A DNA stretch of 64,000 nucleotides. Source: Lytechinus pictus (lineage: Eukaryota; Echinodermata; Echinoidea; Temnopleuroida; Toxopneustidae). This document shows positions 11,130-21,674 of this stretch, piece after piece. The notes beneath the pieces are model-generated. The model did not search any database. It worked only from the letters and a program-made list of their open reading frames with translations, and had not been told where the DNA came from. The DNA lies in the NCBI RefSeq assembly GCF_037042905.1, contig NW_026974141.1:4580001-4644000 (forward strand), given 5' to 3'. Positions within the stretch are counted from its first letter, which is position 1. The number at the start of each line of letters is the position of its first letter. Position numbers and translations under genes: made by a program.

Positions 11130-11286
11130 AATTAAATTCAATTCTTTATTTCATTTCCATTCAAACATAATGCAAAATAATATAAATCGGATACAATTTT
11201 ACAGATGAACATTCTTACCTTGTAAAAACAGTATAAAATTGAGCATAAATGGAAATAATGAGTTTTACCAAAATAATAATGCTGGC
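11130..11286 (-). mobile_element. Possible LINE 3' end (minus strand)
   Basis: Read on the minus strand, the segment ends with GGAAATGAAATAAAGAATTG then AATTTAAT. This is the AATAAA-plus-short-repeat ending typical of LINE 3' tails. Similar minus-strand endings occur near 18575 and 31060. No reverse transcriptase coding sequence is present, so only a 5'-truncated tail is proposed. Confidence 0.35.
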
Positions 11287-11505
11287 AAGTGCTGACAAAT
11301 GAGCATAATTGGAAAGTGCGTGTCGATATCATTGGTTTTGACGGTCAATATTAGATTAATTAATAAACAAATAATTACTTTTTGACTATATGTATCTACG
11401 GCTAGCTACATCCGGTCATGTATCGTGGTGAAATGAAAGTAAATTAGTGTAAAGGTTATTCATTAAGAAAAGGTAAAGTTAAAGCAAGTAAAACATAAGG
11501 GAAAT
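11287..11505. repeat. Dispersed repeat shared with 4755-4975
   Basis: Second diverged copy of the repeat described at 4755-4975, in the same orientation, with the ATGTATCGTGGTGAAAT and GGTTATTCATTAAGAAA blocks intact. Confidence 0.6.
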
Positions 11506-13151
11506 TTTAAGTTTCGAGCTATGAATATTAAAATCTAAAAGTTGTTTAGAAATCATGAAGATTTTAAACATTTGTTTGAACGGTTAAACAACTATTGGAT
11601 AGTTAATATTGTAAACAGCATCGTATGTGAAACAGCGTGATTATTCTGTAATGTGTACAACAATCAATGTGGATTTATTTTGCAGCTGATTGTTTATGCA
11701 GACAAAGTATTGTAATCTTATAAGGCATACTAAATTAAATGAGCACGAAGCATACATTAAATCCCGATATAGTATATAGGACGTACAGAGATCAATATAG
11801 AAATGACTAAACTAATGAATTCAACGTCAATTTATAATTTCATAACAGTGAAATTATGTTTGATCGTCTCGTTATGACACTCTAATTGGACATTGCCAAA
11901 AAGTGAAAGAAATTTTCACAAAAGCGAAAATAGAAGAAAAAAAATGAAATCAATGAATATACGCACACACGGGCATACGCAAGATATGTTTTTCAGACGG
12001 GGACAAGAATCTATGAAATGTTTGAGAACATCAAGCAGGTGGGAGAAGGAATCGAAGGATAGAAGGGAGATTATGCATGCAGAGTGGGATAGATACCTTA
12101 TTCAGAGGACTCTTATTAGAACCCTTAGACCATCCAAATGTCTGGATATCGTGCCGGGAATAAAGGAGTACCTAATGACTTCTTAATATAATACAAGTAA
12201 AATGCAAAGAATGTCATGGCTGACTCGGAATCTATATACATTTAGATCATTAAACGATATTGTCATTCTGATGTTAACGACCAAAACTGCTAGGAATTAA
12301 TAAATGTTTACATTTGGTCCTTACAGTAGGTCACATCTTCCAGTTTAATTGTTTGATACATTTTTATTTGCTGCTTTTGCTAATTCTAATAGTACAAAGA
12401 ACCTTTGCTCCTAAAAATTAAATAAAGCATACTGTTCAGAGCTAAATAAAAGACGTTCAAATTCCAATGATTCATATTAATTCGTATTAATGATGTTATA
12501 GTGAAGCATCATGGTATAGTTTCATTTGGCAATCAGCAAGACGTCTTATGGACTTTCACTCCCCAGATTTAAAGCAGATACGAACCAATAACGCCATCTC
12601 GAGTCCTGAGCTACTAATACCTGGCCTTTTTCCTGACCCATAATGATAGTGTAGTCTAGTAATATAGACCCACTTGAATGATAACATGCTGATTAAACTA
12701 CTCAATACATTTATACCACAATAATTATTTAACTAAGTAGCAAAACGATTACTTTTCCTCTCAAAACATTTTAGTGTCTCAATACAAATACAATTAATTG
12801 TAGGTCAATGTATTCTCCGTGGTATTAGTATATTATCTGAAAACGTATATTTCAAGACTATGTATCTATAACACACATTCAATGAGAGATCACATACAGC
12901 TCACTCCCCTTTTAAAGTGGGCAGACCTACTTGGTATGATGCAAAAATATTATATAGGCTGGAATACTCCATAGGGAGTGATGAATGTGTATAGTCATGT
13001 AATATTATCCTATAACATCATTGATTGTATATGTCAACTCTAATGTCTTAGGTACATCATGAAGCACCGGACTATATAGCAAATACTCCTCCAAAATAGA
13101 CATCGGCCTGTCTCAAACAGCCAGCATGTAAATCATCTCCGTCGTGAAGTT
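11506..13151. other. Intergenic upstream of GPCR 3' end, nothing recognised
   Basis: About 1.6 kb of AT-rich sequence. A 97-codon lysine/arginine-rich open frame near 11893-12186 has no recognised domain. The last few hundred bases probably include the 3' untranslated region of the minus-strand GPCR, but I see no convincing polyadenylation signal close to its stop. Confidence 0.45.
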
Positions 13152-14216
13152 TCAAGAAAGCCCTGTTTCAGAACAGTTGTAAAGAGTCAGGTCATCACCG
13201 TATGAGATGCGATTTCGACGCAGGGTGCAGCACTTGGACTGCTTCCACAGCTCTCTTGCCCTCCGATTGACCAAAGAACTGGTTGACATGTAAACAGGAA
13301 CGTTCCACCAACAACTGCATAACATAATCACATTGGACACAAAGAAGAGGACATCGTAGCTCTGATCACTCAGAGATACAGACACCATTGCAACAAAGGT
13401 CACGAACAACGGAATAATAGTGATATAGAAGAGTCCCGTGATAATGAGGACAGTACGAAGTCCCTTCCGTCCAGGTGCCCTTGATCTGGCGCTGGTAGAT
13501 TCCCTGTCACCATCTGCACCTCCTACAGAAACAACATGCTGTTGTCGACTGGCCCTTGTAGCAATGACCAATAGACGGATATTCATGCATGTCAGCATGA
13601 CGAAAGGGATAATGCACAATGCAACATACACTGAGAAGGCAATGAAAGCACTCTGACCCAAGGTGGCATCCTCTTCTTCAATGTAATCTACAGAATGATG
13701 TATGCAAAAACTGGTCATCAATTTAGTCAACGGGAATCCGGGACCAGGGTAAAACATAAAAGAAATTGCGAAGAATACTGATTCCATGGCTATAAAAATC
13801 AATCCAAGTCTCTTAACAGTGGCTAAACGGATGTAATGCAATGGGTAACAGACAGCCACATAGCGCTGAAGATTTATGAGAGCAACATGGTATGTTGAAC
13901 TTAACCACAGAAAGCTATATGCAAACGGGATGTAAATGCAGGCAGTAGTGGAAAAGGAACTTCTGCTGTTGTAGATGCATTCAAAGGTCCCCAACAGCAC
14001 GCCACCGATGAGATTGGTGACGGCCAGACTTTTGAACTGTATTCGACTTACATCCTCAAACTCCTGGTGCCAACGGTGAAGGATGGCCAAAGCAAAAGAA
14101 TTGAAGAAGATCGTTACGATCGACAGTGCCCCACTAATAGCGGCTTGTATATAGCTAAACAGTGCAACGTCCGACACCTGGGTGACGTTGAAGTCGTGTG
14201 AAAAATGTAAATACAT
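13152..14216 (-). CDS. Class A (rhodopsin-like) GPCR, intronless, orphan
   Basis: A 354-residue seven-transmembrane receptor of the plasma membrane. Approximate helices: TM1 20-46, TM2 61-82, TM3 94-118, TM4 136-156, TM5 188-218, TM6 253-278, TM7 287-312. N10-V-T is a glycosylation site in the short N-terminus. C93 and C171 are the expected extracellular disulfide pair. The TM3 end reads LQRYVAVCYP in place of DRY, TM2 has N68 where most class A receptors have Asp, and TM7 reads WNVPVY, a shifted NPxxY. The third loop (219-252) is basic and Ser/Arg-rich; C329-C330 may be palmitoylated. The ATG is the first in frame, about 80 bp below a TATA box. It is paralogous to the gene at 19658-20665, sharing GLRTVLIIT and CSCWWNVPVYMSTS. 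Sea urchins have large lineage-specific clusters of intronless rhodopsin-type receptors, often proposed to be chemosensory; the ligand here is unknown. Confidence 0.92.
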   Translation of the reverse strand: MYLHFSHDFNVTQVSDVALFSYIQAAISGALSIVTIFFNSFALAILHRWHQEFEDVSRIQFKSLAVTNLIGGVLLGTFECIYNSRSSFSTTACIYIPFAYSFLWLSSTYHVALINLQRYVAVCYPLHYIRLATVKRLGLIFIAMESVFFAISFMFYPGPGFPLTKLMTSFCIHHSVDYIEEEDATLGQSAFIAFSVYVALCIIPFVMLTCMNIRLLVIATRASRQQHVVSVGGADGDRESTSARSRAPGRKGLRTVLIITGLFYITIIPLFVTFVAMVSVSLSDQSYDVLFFVSNVIMLCSCWWNVPVYMSTSSLVNRRARELWKQSKCCTLRRNRISYGDDLTLYNCSETGLS

Positions 14217-14293
14217 ATCTAGCTCAAGTCCAAGGATCGTATAAAATCAAGGCTTGATGATTTGAAACGAATTGTCAATCTTTCTGTTTTGAA

Positions 14294-14303
14294 CTTATAT
14301 ATA
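14294..14303 (-). promoter_or_regulatory. TATA box of the GPCR at 13152-14216
   Basis: On the minus strand TATATATAAG lies about 80 bp upstream of the receptor start codon, which would place transcription start near 14270 and leave a 5' leader of about 50 nt. Sequence and position fit a core promoter; initiation itself is not shown. Confidence 0.5.
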
Positions 14304-14666
14304 GATGGGTACACGAGATCAGCTGATAATCAACTCATGAGCTTCGAACAGTTGCATTCCGTTTTGATAGGGCAAAGTTAACGTCACTTTGATCATGGCT
14401 ATCTGGCAAATCGATCTTCTGTCACTTCGATGTGCAATAATATTGTGATTTGTACGATGTTCGTGAGCGAAGATGATGTCTCTTTTGCTTTACGAACGAA
14501 CGCACATTTGGGATTTCTCCTTGTCGAAGTTACGGAAGGAGCTTGTAAGTCCAGCCTTTCTCCCATTCATTTCTTTACTTCTTGATGAGGAAAACTTCAC
14601 AGCATCTAATTTATTGCCCTTTATCCTAGGTACGCTTCAGCCGCAAACAGGAAACTGTGTTCAATT

Positions 14667-14890
14667 TATGCGTGAAATCAATGATTTACCGGTCAAAGAA
14701 TCGTACTTAGTTGTTCTACACGACTCCTGTTTTCGTTGCTTTTGTTTATGATTTGACAACCAGTAAGTGTATCCATCGCGTTTGCGTGACCTATTCGTAT
14801 ATGGACTAATAAAAAGTGAAATCAATGATTCACAAATCACAGAATAGTACTTCGCTTTTCTACACCGTTCCTACTTTCGATGCCTAACGC
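14667..14890. repeat. Two-copy diverged tandem repeat, about 145 bp
   Basis: GTGAAATCAATGATT (about 14671 and 14816) is followed in both copies by CA(A/C)..AATCGTACTT / AATAGTACTT, TTCTACAC, and TT(T)CG.TGC. Both copies are followed by (TATA)CCCATCGC/ATCCATCGCG TTTG-like text. Copies are about 75% alike by eye. No function assigned. Confidence 0.5.
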
Positions 14891-15555
14891 GCTTATATGT
14901 TTTTGATTCTAGAAGCAGTTCACTGTTTATACCCATCGCTTTTGTGTTATTAATTCGTATCTCCTCTTCTAGAAACTGTAATCGTATTAAAAAATCGGGA
15001 CGTGAGATTTTGTTTAAAATGATTGTGCAAAACGCGAGCAGAAGCAAGGTAATGTCAATTATAGACCTCTGCCCATGTTTCGGCCAACTGCGCCTTCCTG
15101 CCCATTAGGCACGCGTTCAGAAAGAACAATAAAATTGATAATATAAAACAACGACAACAAACGCAATTACATTCTTATTGACGTAAGTGCACCATCGATC
15201 GATTAACCGTATAAAAGCTAAATCATAAGCATGATAAGAGCACTAACTGTTAAGTGGAAACAATTTGTTTTCCCTGACTATGGGGCAACGAATTCGTTGG
15301 AAATGCCGGCGAGGAGACTAATTACATGACATTGTCATCAGAGCATGCAAAAGGGCATACAGCGCGTCCCAGAATAAAAGGAAACTGTAATTCAGTGTGG
15401 GTTTTTTTGGCCATCATAATCAAACATTTGCTTCATGAAATGTACATTAATTGAAAGACATGCTTCTTGTTATATATAAGAATTGTAAGAGCAATTACAT
15501 TCATTTTATTGAGTTATTTTTCTCTTTAAGGATATTCATAGCATAGAATGATTAA

Positions 15556-15812
15556 GAACATTCCAGAATGTCTCATTAAAGCTTTGTTAGGCATGTCTAT
15601 TTAATAGGCTGAATTATCTCTGTTATTTATGGAATGTAGACAATAGACTAGTGGCAGTGAAAAGAACAATAGGATTAGCTATGTTATTGACATTATTAAT
15701 TTCACTGAGGTCATTCAAGTCTTCTAAAATTAGATTGCTCTAGAAATTGGCGGAATGTTCTTTTTGTAGACAATACTAGAAGCTTCCAGAATAGTGAATG
15801 ATTTATATATAA
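15556..15812 (+). promoter_or_regulatory. Heat-shock-type promoter: HSE cluster plus TATA box
   Basis: Two perfect three-unit heat shock elements of the form GAAnnTTCnnGAA are present: GAACATTCCAGAA at 15556-15568 and GAAGCTTCCAGAA at 15779-15791. Between them, units GAA (15743), GAA (15753) and TTC (15758) keep the 5-bp phasing with one degenerate unit. A TATA box, TATATATAA, lies at 15804-15812, 13 bp after the last HSE. This arrangement is that of HSF1-driven promoters. No heat shock protein ORF follows. The alternative is the U3 region of a solo LTR, since LTRs can carry HSEs. Confidence 0.6.
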
Positions 15813-15834
15813 GCTGGCAGTTTCTTCAAGGACA

Positions 15835-16500
15835 TCATCATATCAGCTCAGAACGCCAGATTTTATGTCAGAGCATAGTTTATTTCCACCTGGAATACAA
15901 CATTTATCTTCTGTAGAATTATTTGCACGCCATCAATAAACTGTTTGCAGTTATTTTGAGAGAGGAATTCTCAGTTCTCATCGATATCAACAACCTGTTT
16001 TAATGAACGCTTTTCAACCCATGGATTGCTGAAATTGACTGTTAATCATCATCAACATCGTCTTCACAGACATTTCAACTCCTTACAGTGACTCTTGTTA
16101 TTCATCGTGCTTCAACATCAATTTCATCATCGCCATCATTGTGAACTTTAATTTACGAAATCTTCGCCAACCAACTTGGATTTTTATTTGGATATATCAT
16201 AACCTTGGATTGCACTTCTAACACTTCAAAAGATGTAAGATTATCATTTTTTGTGTATGGTTAATTATTTCCTGTAATAAAAAAGGAAATCAAATTTAAA
16301 ACTATATTTTCATTGTTATCTGTTGCAGTATCGTAACATTCTCTCCTTATATTTAAGCCCATCTCAACGATCTTAATGCGCGCATGACTGATCTAAAACA
16401 ATGGAAATTTGGTGCTAGACCAAATTTCCATTTTATCTGGATTTACTGCCATCTATTTGAAAAAGGTAGATCATAACTTAACCATCCGTCTTCTCTTCAT
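15835..16500 (+). ncRNA. Candidate transcript driven by the HSE/TATA promoter
   Basis: Transcription would start about 25-30 bp below the TATA box, near the CATCATCATATCAGCTC text. No open frame over 60 codons follows. A donor-like GAT|GTAAGA at about 16235 and a strong acceptor, TGTTATCTGTTGCAG at about 16314-16328, would remove a roughly 93 nt intron. The second exon then contains the perfect hairpin at 16401-16431. A 37-codon frame starts ATGACTGATC after the acceptor and is probably not significant. It could be a stress-induced non-coding RNA, the untranslated 5' exons of a longer gene, or the R-U5 part of an LTR. Purely inferred from sequence. Confidence 0.3.
16401..16431. repeat. Perfect 13-bp hairpin
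   Basis: ATGGAAATTTGGT (16401-16413) pairs exactly with ACCAAATTTCCAT (16419-16431) across a 5-nt GCTAG loop. It sits in the proposed second exon of the transcript above. Confidence 0.8.
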
Positions 16501-16744
16501 TCATATGAGACCTTAATATGCAGAAAATATGACTGACGCACAGGTGAGAAAAAAATTTGCGTGAAAGCGTGTTTGATTTCAAAGCAGCGGACAATGGGCT
16601 ATCGGTGAATAGGCAGAGAGTGAGATCTTCTGGTTGGTATGAATGCTATCTTTGGAGATAATTATTTCTAACATGAAAAGAATATGCTTGACAAATGATT
16701 AGACGAGGCATGGACAGCGGAATTATGGGTATTGGGGCTCCAAG

Positions 16745-17183
16745 CAACGTTGCCAGAACTGGCATAATTTCTACCCTTTCAGCATAATTCATTATGCTGG
16801 CATAATTTTGGCATAATTATAATTTTTTAAGCAAAGAATCTGGCATAATAATAGCATATTTAGCATAATTTTTTTCGATTTTTTTCCCCACATGTTGTTT
16901 TTAATTTTTCACATTTCTACTAACTAATGAACGGCGCCAGCACCGACAGAAGTGGGGGAAATCGTTGACATGCATGCATCCACTCCAAAAATTTTAGGTT
17001 GATAACTTTTTATTTTATTTTTTTTTTTTGCTTGTCAAAAAAAAATTGGTATTAAAGCCACTCCTAAAATTTAGGTTGATAACCTTTTTTTTTTTTTTTT
17101 TTTTTGCTTGTAAAAAAAAACGGTTTGGCATAATTTTTCGCGATAATTTCGCTGCTCCTCTAGCATAATCACTGGCCACGCTG
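16745..17183. mobile_element. hAT-type MITE with 8-bp target duplication
   Basis: The direct repeat GCTCCAAG flanks the element (16737-16744 and 17184-17191). Terminal inverted repeats are CAACGTTGCCAG and, reversed, CAGCGTGGCCAG. Both arms carry GCATAAT-type repeats (many between 16760 and 16870, again near 17125 and 17163), and the centre has two T-rich copies of TTTAGGTTGATAAC. An 8-bp duplication and CA..CCAG ends fit the hAT superfamily. No transposase. Confidence 0.78.
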
Positions 17184-18164
17184 GCTCCAAGCCAAAAATT
17201 GCTTTCTCCTCTGCACTTGATGTTATCCCATTTTCTTCTTCGCCCCACCCCAAAAAACATGTTCCGCCGCTCTTTTGAAACGATTGAGAGTAGTGTGAGA
17301 ATTTATTCAAATTATTACCATGGTAATTGATCAGTCAAGAATGTAATAAATGAAAACAATAAAGGGCTTTCCTTCTCCGGCCCGAACAGCATTAACCTTA
17401 GCTTATTAGCTGCTGCTTCGTTGGGCAAACGAAATGCTTGTATTTCAACGATCCGTCGAATATGTATAAATCAAACATGTTTTATAGAGCTACATTCTCT
17501 CGACCATCATGACCATGTCATTTATAGTTTATGCATAAAGTCTCGTATGAAAGACAGGGTGGCTAATAAAGTTCTGAACTTTGTTTTCCGAACAGAAGTA
17601 ACTGTAAGAATAACTCACGCAATATCGTAATTTGCTCGTGCAAGTGAAAATTGGGTAGCACCACTTTTGATTATTCGAACTCGGTCAAGCGTGAATTACA
17701 AATGCTGAGATGGGCTATAAATGAAGGAAGGATAAGCAGATCTTTTCACTAATATACATCACAATGATGCAAATTTATGAATGTGATAGCAAAAACTGAA
17801 TTACGGTTTCGTTTTTTTTTCTGGAATGCACTAGAGAGCGCCGACTGAGCCTCCAATGTGGTAGTAGCTTGAATGTAATTGGTGGAATTTTCGGTTAATG
17901 TACAACGTTAGCATTAATGGCACTTTTAACAAATGAATCGAGAAAGACAGAGAAAAAGAGAGAGTTAGAGGGGAGAGAGAGGGAGATTTCTAGAGGGAGT
18001 GTGTGTGTGCGTGAGAAAAACAACTTGCTCATTACAGCCAATCAACCCATTCACATCTAACTTAGATAATCACAGCATGACTTTAATGTACACATTATTC
18101 ACGACAGTTATTTTCTTCTGTGAGTGTGCGTGTGTGTGTGTGTATGTGACACGAAGAGTGAACA
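17184..18164. other. Intergenic between GPCRs, nothing recognised
   Basis: Short open frames only. GA-rich and GT-rich simple sequence occurs at 17940-18010 and 18120-18146. Confidence 0.5.
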
Positions 18165-18431
18165 GGGCCCCGTCTTACAAAGAGTTACGCTTGATCCGGT
18201 CAATCGCAACTATGGAAGGCCAGCAACGTCAACACATATTATGAATGTTTTTTTCAAAATATTTTCTTGCTGTGAAGTATATTCATGCATTCATTGTTTT
18301 CTTGAAAATTCACTCCGCTTCTTTTTGCATACGAAGGACATTGTGAAAAATTTTCGTAGAAAGGAATTATGACACTGATGGATTTCCATAGAGTTCTGAT
18401 CGGATCAATCGTAACTCTTTGTAAGACGGGG
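18165..18431. mobile_element. MITE with CCCCGTCTTACAAAGAGTT termini (copy 1)
   Basis: GGGCCCCGTCTTACAAAGAG at the left matches inverted CTCTTTGTAAGACGGGG at the right. Inner text (CAATCGCAACTATGGA, GCCAGCAACGTCAACA, GATTTCCATAGAGTT) recurs in copies at 27360, 33488, 35123 and 55813. Inner arms GATCCGGTCAATCG / CGGATCAATCG also pair. No ORF. Confidence 0.85.
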
Positions 18432-18518
18432 TTTAGGTGTTTGCGTGCGTAAGGAATACATTCACCTTTCATTTTGAGAGTGCTATGTTCCGTTATTGTA
18501 TTTTATATGTATATACAT

Positions 18519-18555
18519 ATAGGGAGAGAGAGAGAGAGAGAGAGAGAGAGGGGGT
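18519..18555. repeat. (GA)n microsatellite
   Basis: An uninterrupted run of GA dinucleotides followed by G-rich sequence. Confidence 0.9.
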
Positions 18556-18574
18556 TGGGTGAGGGGGGAGAGAA

Positions 18575-18700
18575 AGATAAATTCAATTCAATTCAAATTG
18601 TTTATTCCGCATGTAGAATTCAATACATGCTATAGTCACAACACTGAAATTATAGAAAATGTATAAAGTTCATCAATGGGCAACATTAAGAAGCAAACTA
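18575..18700 (-). mobile_element. Possible LINE 3' end (minus strand)
   Basis: Read on the minus strand, the sequence ends ATAAACAATTTGAATTGAAT followed by TGAATTTATC, an AATAAA-like signal plus a pentanucleotide-repeat tail typical of LINE 3' ends. The upstream body runs toward 18700 and possibly resumes beyond the hAT insertion at 18703. No coding region. Confidence 0.4.
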
Positions 18701-18702
18701 GT

Positions 18703-18849
18703 CACTAGCGTACCTGACGAGTCACAATCCATGCAAGGGACATATCCGTGCCCCCCCTGACGAGTCTTGAAGACCTTTTTTTTGCTTGTCAAATTTTTTG
18801 GCGGACGAATTCCCCCCCCCCCCTGCGGAAAATCCTAGGTACGTCACTG
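18703..18849. mobile_element. hAT-type MITE with 8-bp target duplication
   Basis: The direct repeat AAACTAGT flanks the element (18695-18702 and 18850-18857). Ends are CACTAGCGTACCT on the left and, reversed from the right, CAGTGACGTACCTAGG. These match the CAGTGGCGTA-type termini common in hAT elements. The element is 147 bp with T- and C-runs in the centre. It is inserted into the putative LINE 3' region. Confidence 0.85.
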
Positions 18850-18857
18850 AAACTAGT

Positions 18858-19657
18858 CATACCGGTACATTGAAGAAGTTATGGTAAGCTTAAATCATAA
18901 ATAATTACATTTCTTAAATGTCTTAAAAAATGCTATTCAAAATCGAAAAAAGATGAATGTACAGAATTACAATATAAGTCAATAAAGACAATATAAAAAG
19001 CGATAAAGATTAAAATCGGATTTATTAGAATTGATATGGAGACTAAAAATTAAGATAGAATGAGCAAGATAATGATTTATATAGGACGAGTAGGAAAATA
19101 ATACAGATAGGATGAGCAAGAGATGTTATCTCTTAGCCATCTATACATTAAAATCTAACTTAGATTACTTTCATAGCATGAGATGAATAAACGCATTAAT
19201 GACAGCTATTAGATTCAGTTAAGAGTTTGTGCTTGTGAGTGGGTGTGTTGTATGCGTGTTTGTAAGGGGTGTGTGTGTTTGTTTGTGTGCAAGGGTAGGG
19301 AAGTGAAAAGGAGGCCGTTAAAGTATAATGTTACAAATTCTGTCACATATTACAAATGATTTAACATAACCAAACACTTTTTAAGGGACCACCACCACAC
19401 AAAATGAGGCAAACCTTTTTTTTTAATAGATTTTGAAAATATTTTTACAAGTAAATGTTATTACGCTTTCCAATTATCCTTTCCTTTTAATCAGTTCATT
19501 TTTTCCTGGTCACAAAAGTCTTTTAGCTAGGAGCGGGCGGAGTGGGGCATGACACGCCACTCCCCCCCCCCCGCCAATCTAAGATATCTCAATAACGCTG
19601 CAATGTGAATATCACCTACATCTTGGAAGGAAATGCGTTCATGTCTTTTCAATTTCG
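18858..19657. other. Intergenic / likely GPCR 3' flank
   Basis: AT-rich, with GT-rich simple sequence at 19225-19290 and a C-run at 19562. It probably includes the 3' untranslated region of the minus-strand GPCR. No other feature is seen. Confidence 0.45.
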
Positions 19658-20665
19658 TTAACGGGCTTCCTTGCAACACTTAAGACGTTGATACAGCTCT
19701 ATAGCCCTGCGACGTAAATGAGCGCTCGTAGACATGTAGACTGGGACATTCCACCAGCAGCTGCAGATCAGAAACGCATTGGCCAAAAAATAGAGGGCGT
19801 CGTAACCCGTGCGGCTTAGATAAAAAGCCGGCATGACCAATACAGACGCGAACACGAACGTCGGAACGATAGACATGTAGAAGAGACATGTAATAATGAG
19901 AACCGTTCGAAGACCTTTAAGTCCTGGTATGCCGGAATCGGTTTTACGTGCTTCCTCGGGTTGTACGGGGATAACACATTTTTGCAGACCCACTCGCCTT
20001 GCGATGATAAACAGTCGGACATTGCAGTAGGTCAGTATCATGAATGGTATAATGTATAGGAACCCGTATACGGCGAAATAGATGTAGATGTTGGTGCCCA
20101 ATGTGGCACCGCCAATTCCGTCAGTAAAGGTCTCATGACCACACCGGCTGGTTACGAATTCATAAAATGGAAAACTAGGAATGGGTAGCATCGGAATGGA
20201 AAGGCTGATTAAGATGAAATCGAGGATAGCGAATAATGCAATCAATCGCTTGACTGTCGAGAAGCGGATGTACCGAAACGGGTAGCAAATCGCCAAATAG
20301 CGCTGAAGATTCATCAGCGCTACCTCATACATAGAACTGAACAACGTGTAGGTGCCTATGAACGGTAAAAAGTGGCATAACCGTTCAGAAACCTCTCCTC
20401 GGTCGAGATAACGTATCATGCCATCAAAGATCCCTGTAGTTACACCACTGATCAGGTTCATGAGAGCGAGATTGAAGAACAGCATCCGACTTACTTCATC
20501 AAACTCGTGGCGCCATCGCTGCAGGACGACCAGTGCAAACAGGTTAAAGATGAATGTCAGGACTGTCATTAAACAGAAAAAGATTGCTGACATGTACACT
20601 GACCAACCGGGAGGAACATTGGCCGAATTGTTAATTGCAGGAGAAGAGGAGAAGTTCAGATCCAT
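19658..20665 (-). CDS. Class A (rhodopsin-like) GPCR, intronless, orphan (paralogue 2)
   Basis: A 335-residue seven-helix receptor, paralogous to the gene at 13152-14216 and on the same strand 5.4 kb upstream of it. Approximate helices: TM1 22-48, TM2 63-84, TM3 100-124, TM4 141-163, TM5 193-221, TM6 252-276, TM7 288-312. N4-F-S and N12-N-S are N-terminal glycosylation sites. C97 and C175 are the likely disulfide pair. LQRYLAICYP replaces the DRY region; TM2 has N70 near the usual Asp; TM7 ends CSCWWNVPVYMSTS. The third loop is shorter than in the paralogue. C330-C331 near the end may be lipidated. Shared unusual substitutions in the activation motifs indicate one subfamily; purifying selection must have kept both frames open. 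The ligand is unknown. The start is the first ATG of the frame; a weak TTTATAC box lies about 115 bp upstream. Confidence 0.92.
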   Translation of the reverse strand: MDLNFSSSPAINNSANVPPGWSVYMSAIFFCLMTVLTFIFNLFALVVLQRWRHEFDEVSRMLFFNLALMNLISGVTTGIFDGMIRYLDRGEVSERLCHFLPFIGTYTLFSSMYEVALMNLQRYLAICYPFRYIRFSTVKRLIALFAILDFILISLSIPMLPIPSFPFYEFVTSRCGHETFTDGIGGATLGTNIYIYFAVYGFLYIIPFMILTYCNVRLFIIARRVGLQKCVIPVQPEEARKTDSGIPGLKGLRTVLIITCLFYMSIVPTFVFASVLVMPAFYLSRTGYDALYFLANAFLICSCWWNVPVYMSTSAHLRRRAIELYQRLKCCKEAR

Positions 20666-21674
20666 ATCGTACAGTATGTACAGTCGTTCACAGGCTCCAG
20701 TAGAGATATCAGGATGTTAATCTCCAAGAATGTTTAATATCAAGAAAAAGCAAGAGCTGGCAGAAAACAGATGGCTTGCCGTATAAAGGTCAGATATTCC
20801 TTTTTTTTTACTTTGATGTTACGAGTCCCATTACCAGCAAAAACGAACTCTCTTTTTTTTTTCTTTCAAAGAGAAGTGCAATTTTCCCTAGTTCTCCTCT
20901 CCTGGAACTACCGGTTAAGAATAAATATGGTTAGATTGATACATTCGATGATAACACTATAAGAGGGGTACGGGAGGGGAGTACAAATGTCACCGGATAA
21001 CGAACTCGCTGGTCAATCCTTTATAAGCACACTTTTGGGATGCTCTCATATCCTGATATTGAAGTGTTTCAGTTTGTGTCATTGAAAGTTGCTTTAGGGT
21101 CAGGTGTAGGGTTAAAAACAGAGAGACACAATCATATCCATTTCCTCTTTGAATTCGCAAGCGTTGAAAAGAAAGAGTAACTTCCAGGTTATGCTAAGAA
21201 GTGTCACAATGTTAACTAACAATTCATTGATGTAAATAAGTTCCCCTTTATTTCCCCTGGACCCTAATTAAGCCTATTCGAATAATTCGTATGAGAACGT
21301 ACCAGAGAGGCGTCGAATGTGGGTGTTATGAACATTTAAGACGTTACGTTTTCAGCAGTCTTTAGCAGTTCTATTGTGATTGCCAAGTCAGTCCTGAGAA
21401 CGAATCATTTAGCTGATATCCATTTTCTGAAACATTTTTTGACATGAAAACTTCCAATTTGTTGAGCGCCCCGTGTTCTGATGAAAATGTAATATAGTTC
21501 CCAGCTAAACGGAGTCTCTTTGAAGAGGGGTAACCATGTTATTCAGCTGAAACTTCATTTATTTCACAGTTGAAAATCGAGAGCTGGTGATCGATTCGCC
21601 ACAATATATCGCCAACTCCCTTGAGGAACTTCAATTTCCGTCGAGTCTTACGTATATCATCTCCGTGCTCTCCT
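20666..21674. other. Intergenic upstream of GPCR 2, nothing recognised
   Basis: Holds the 5' flank of the receptor and unremarkable AT-rich sequence. No element ends or exons recognised. Confidence 0.45.
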
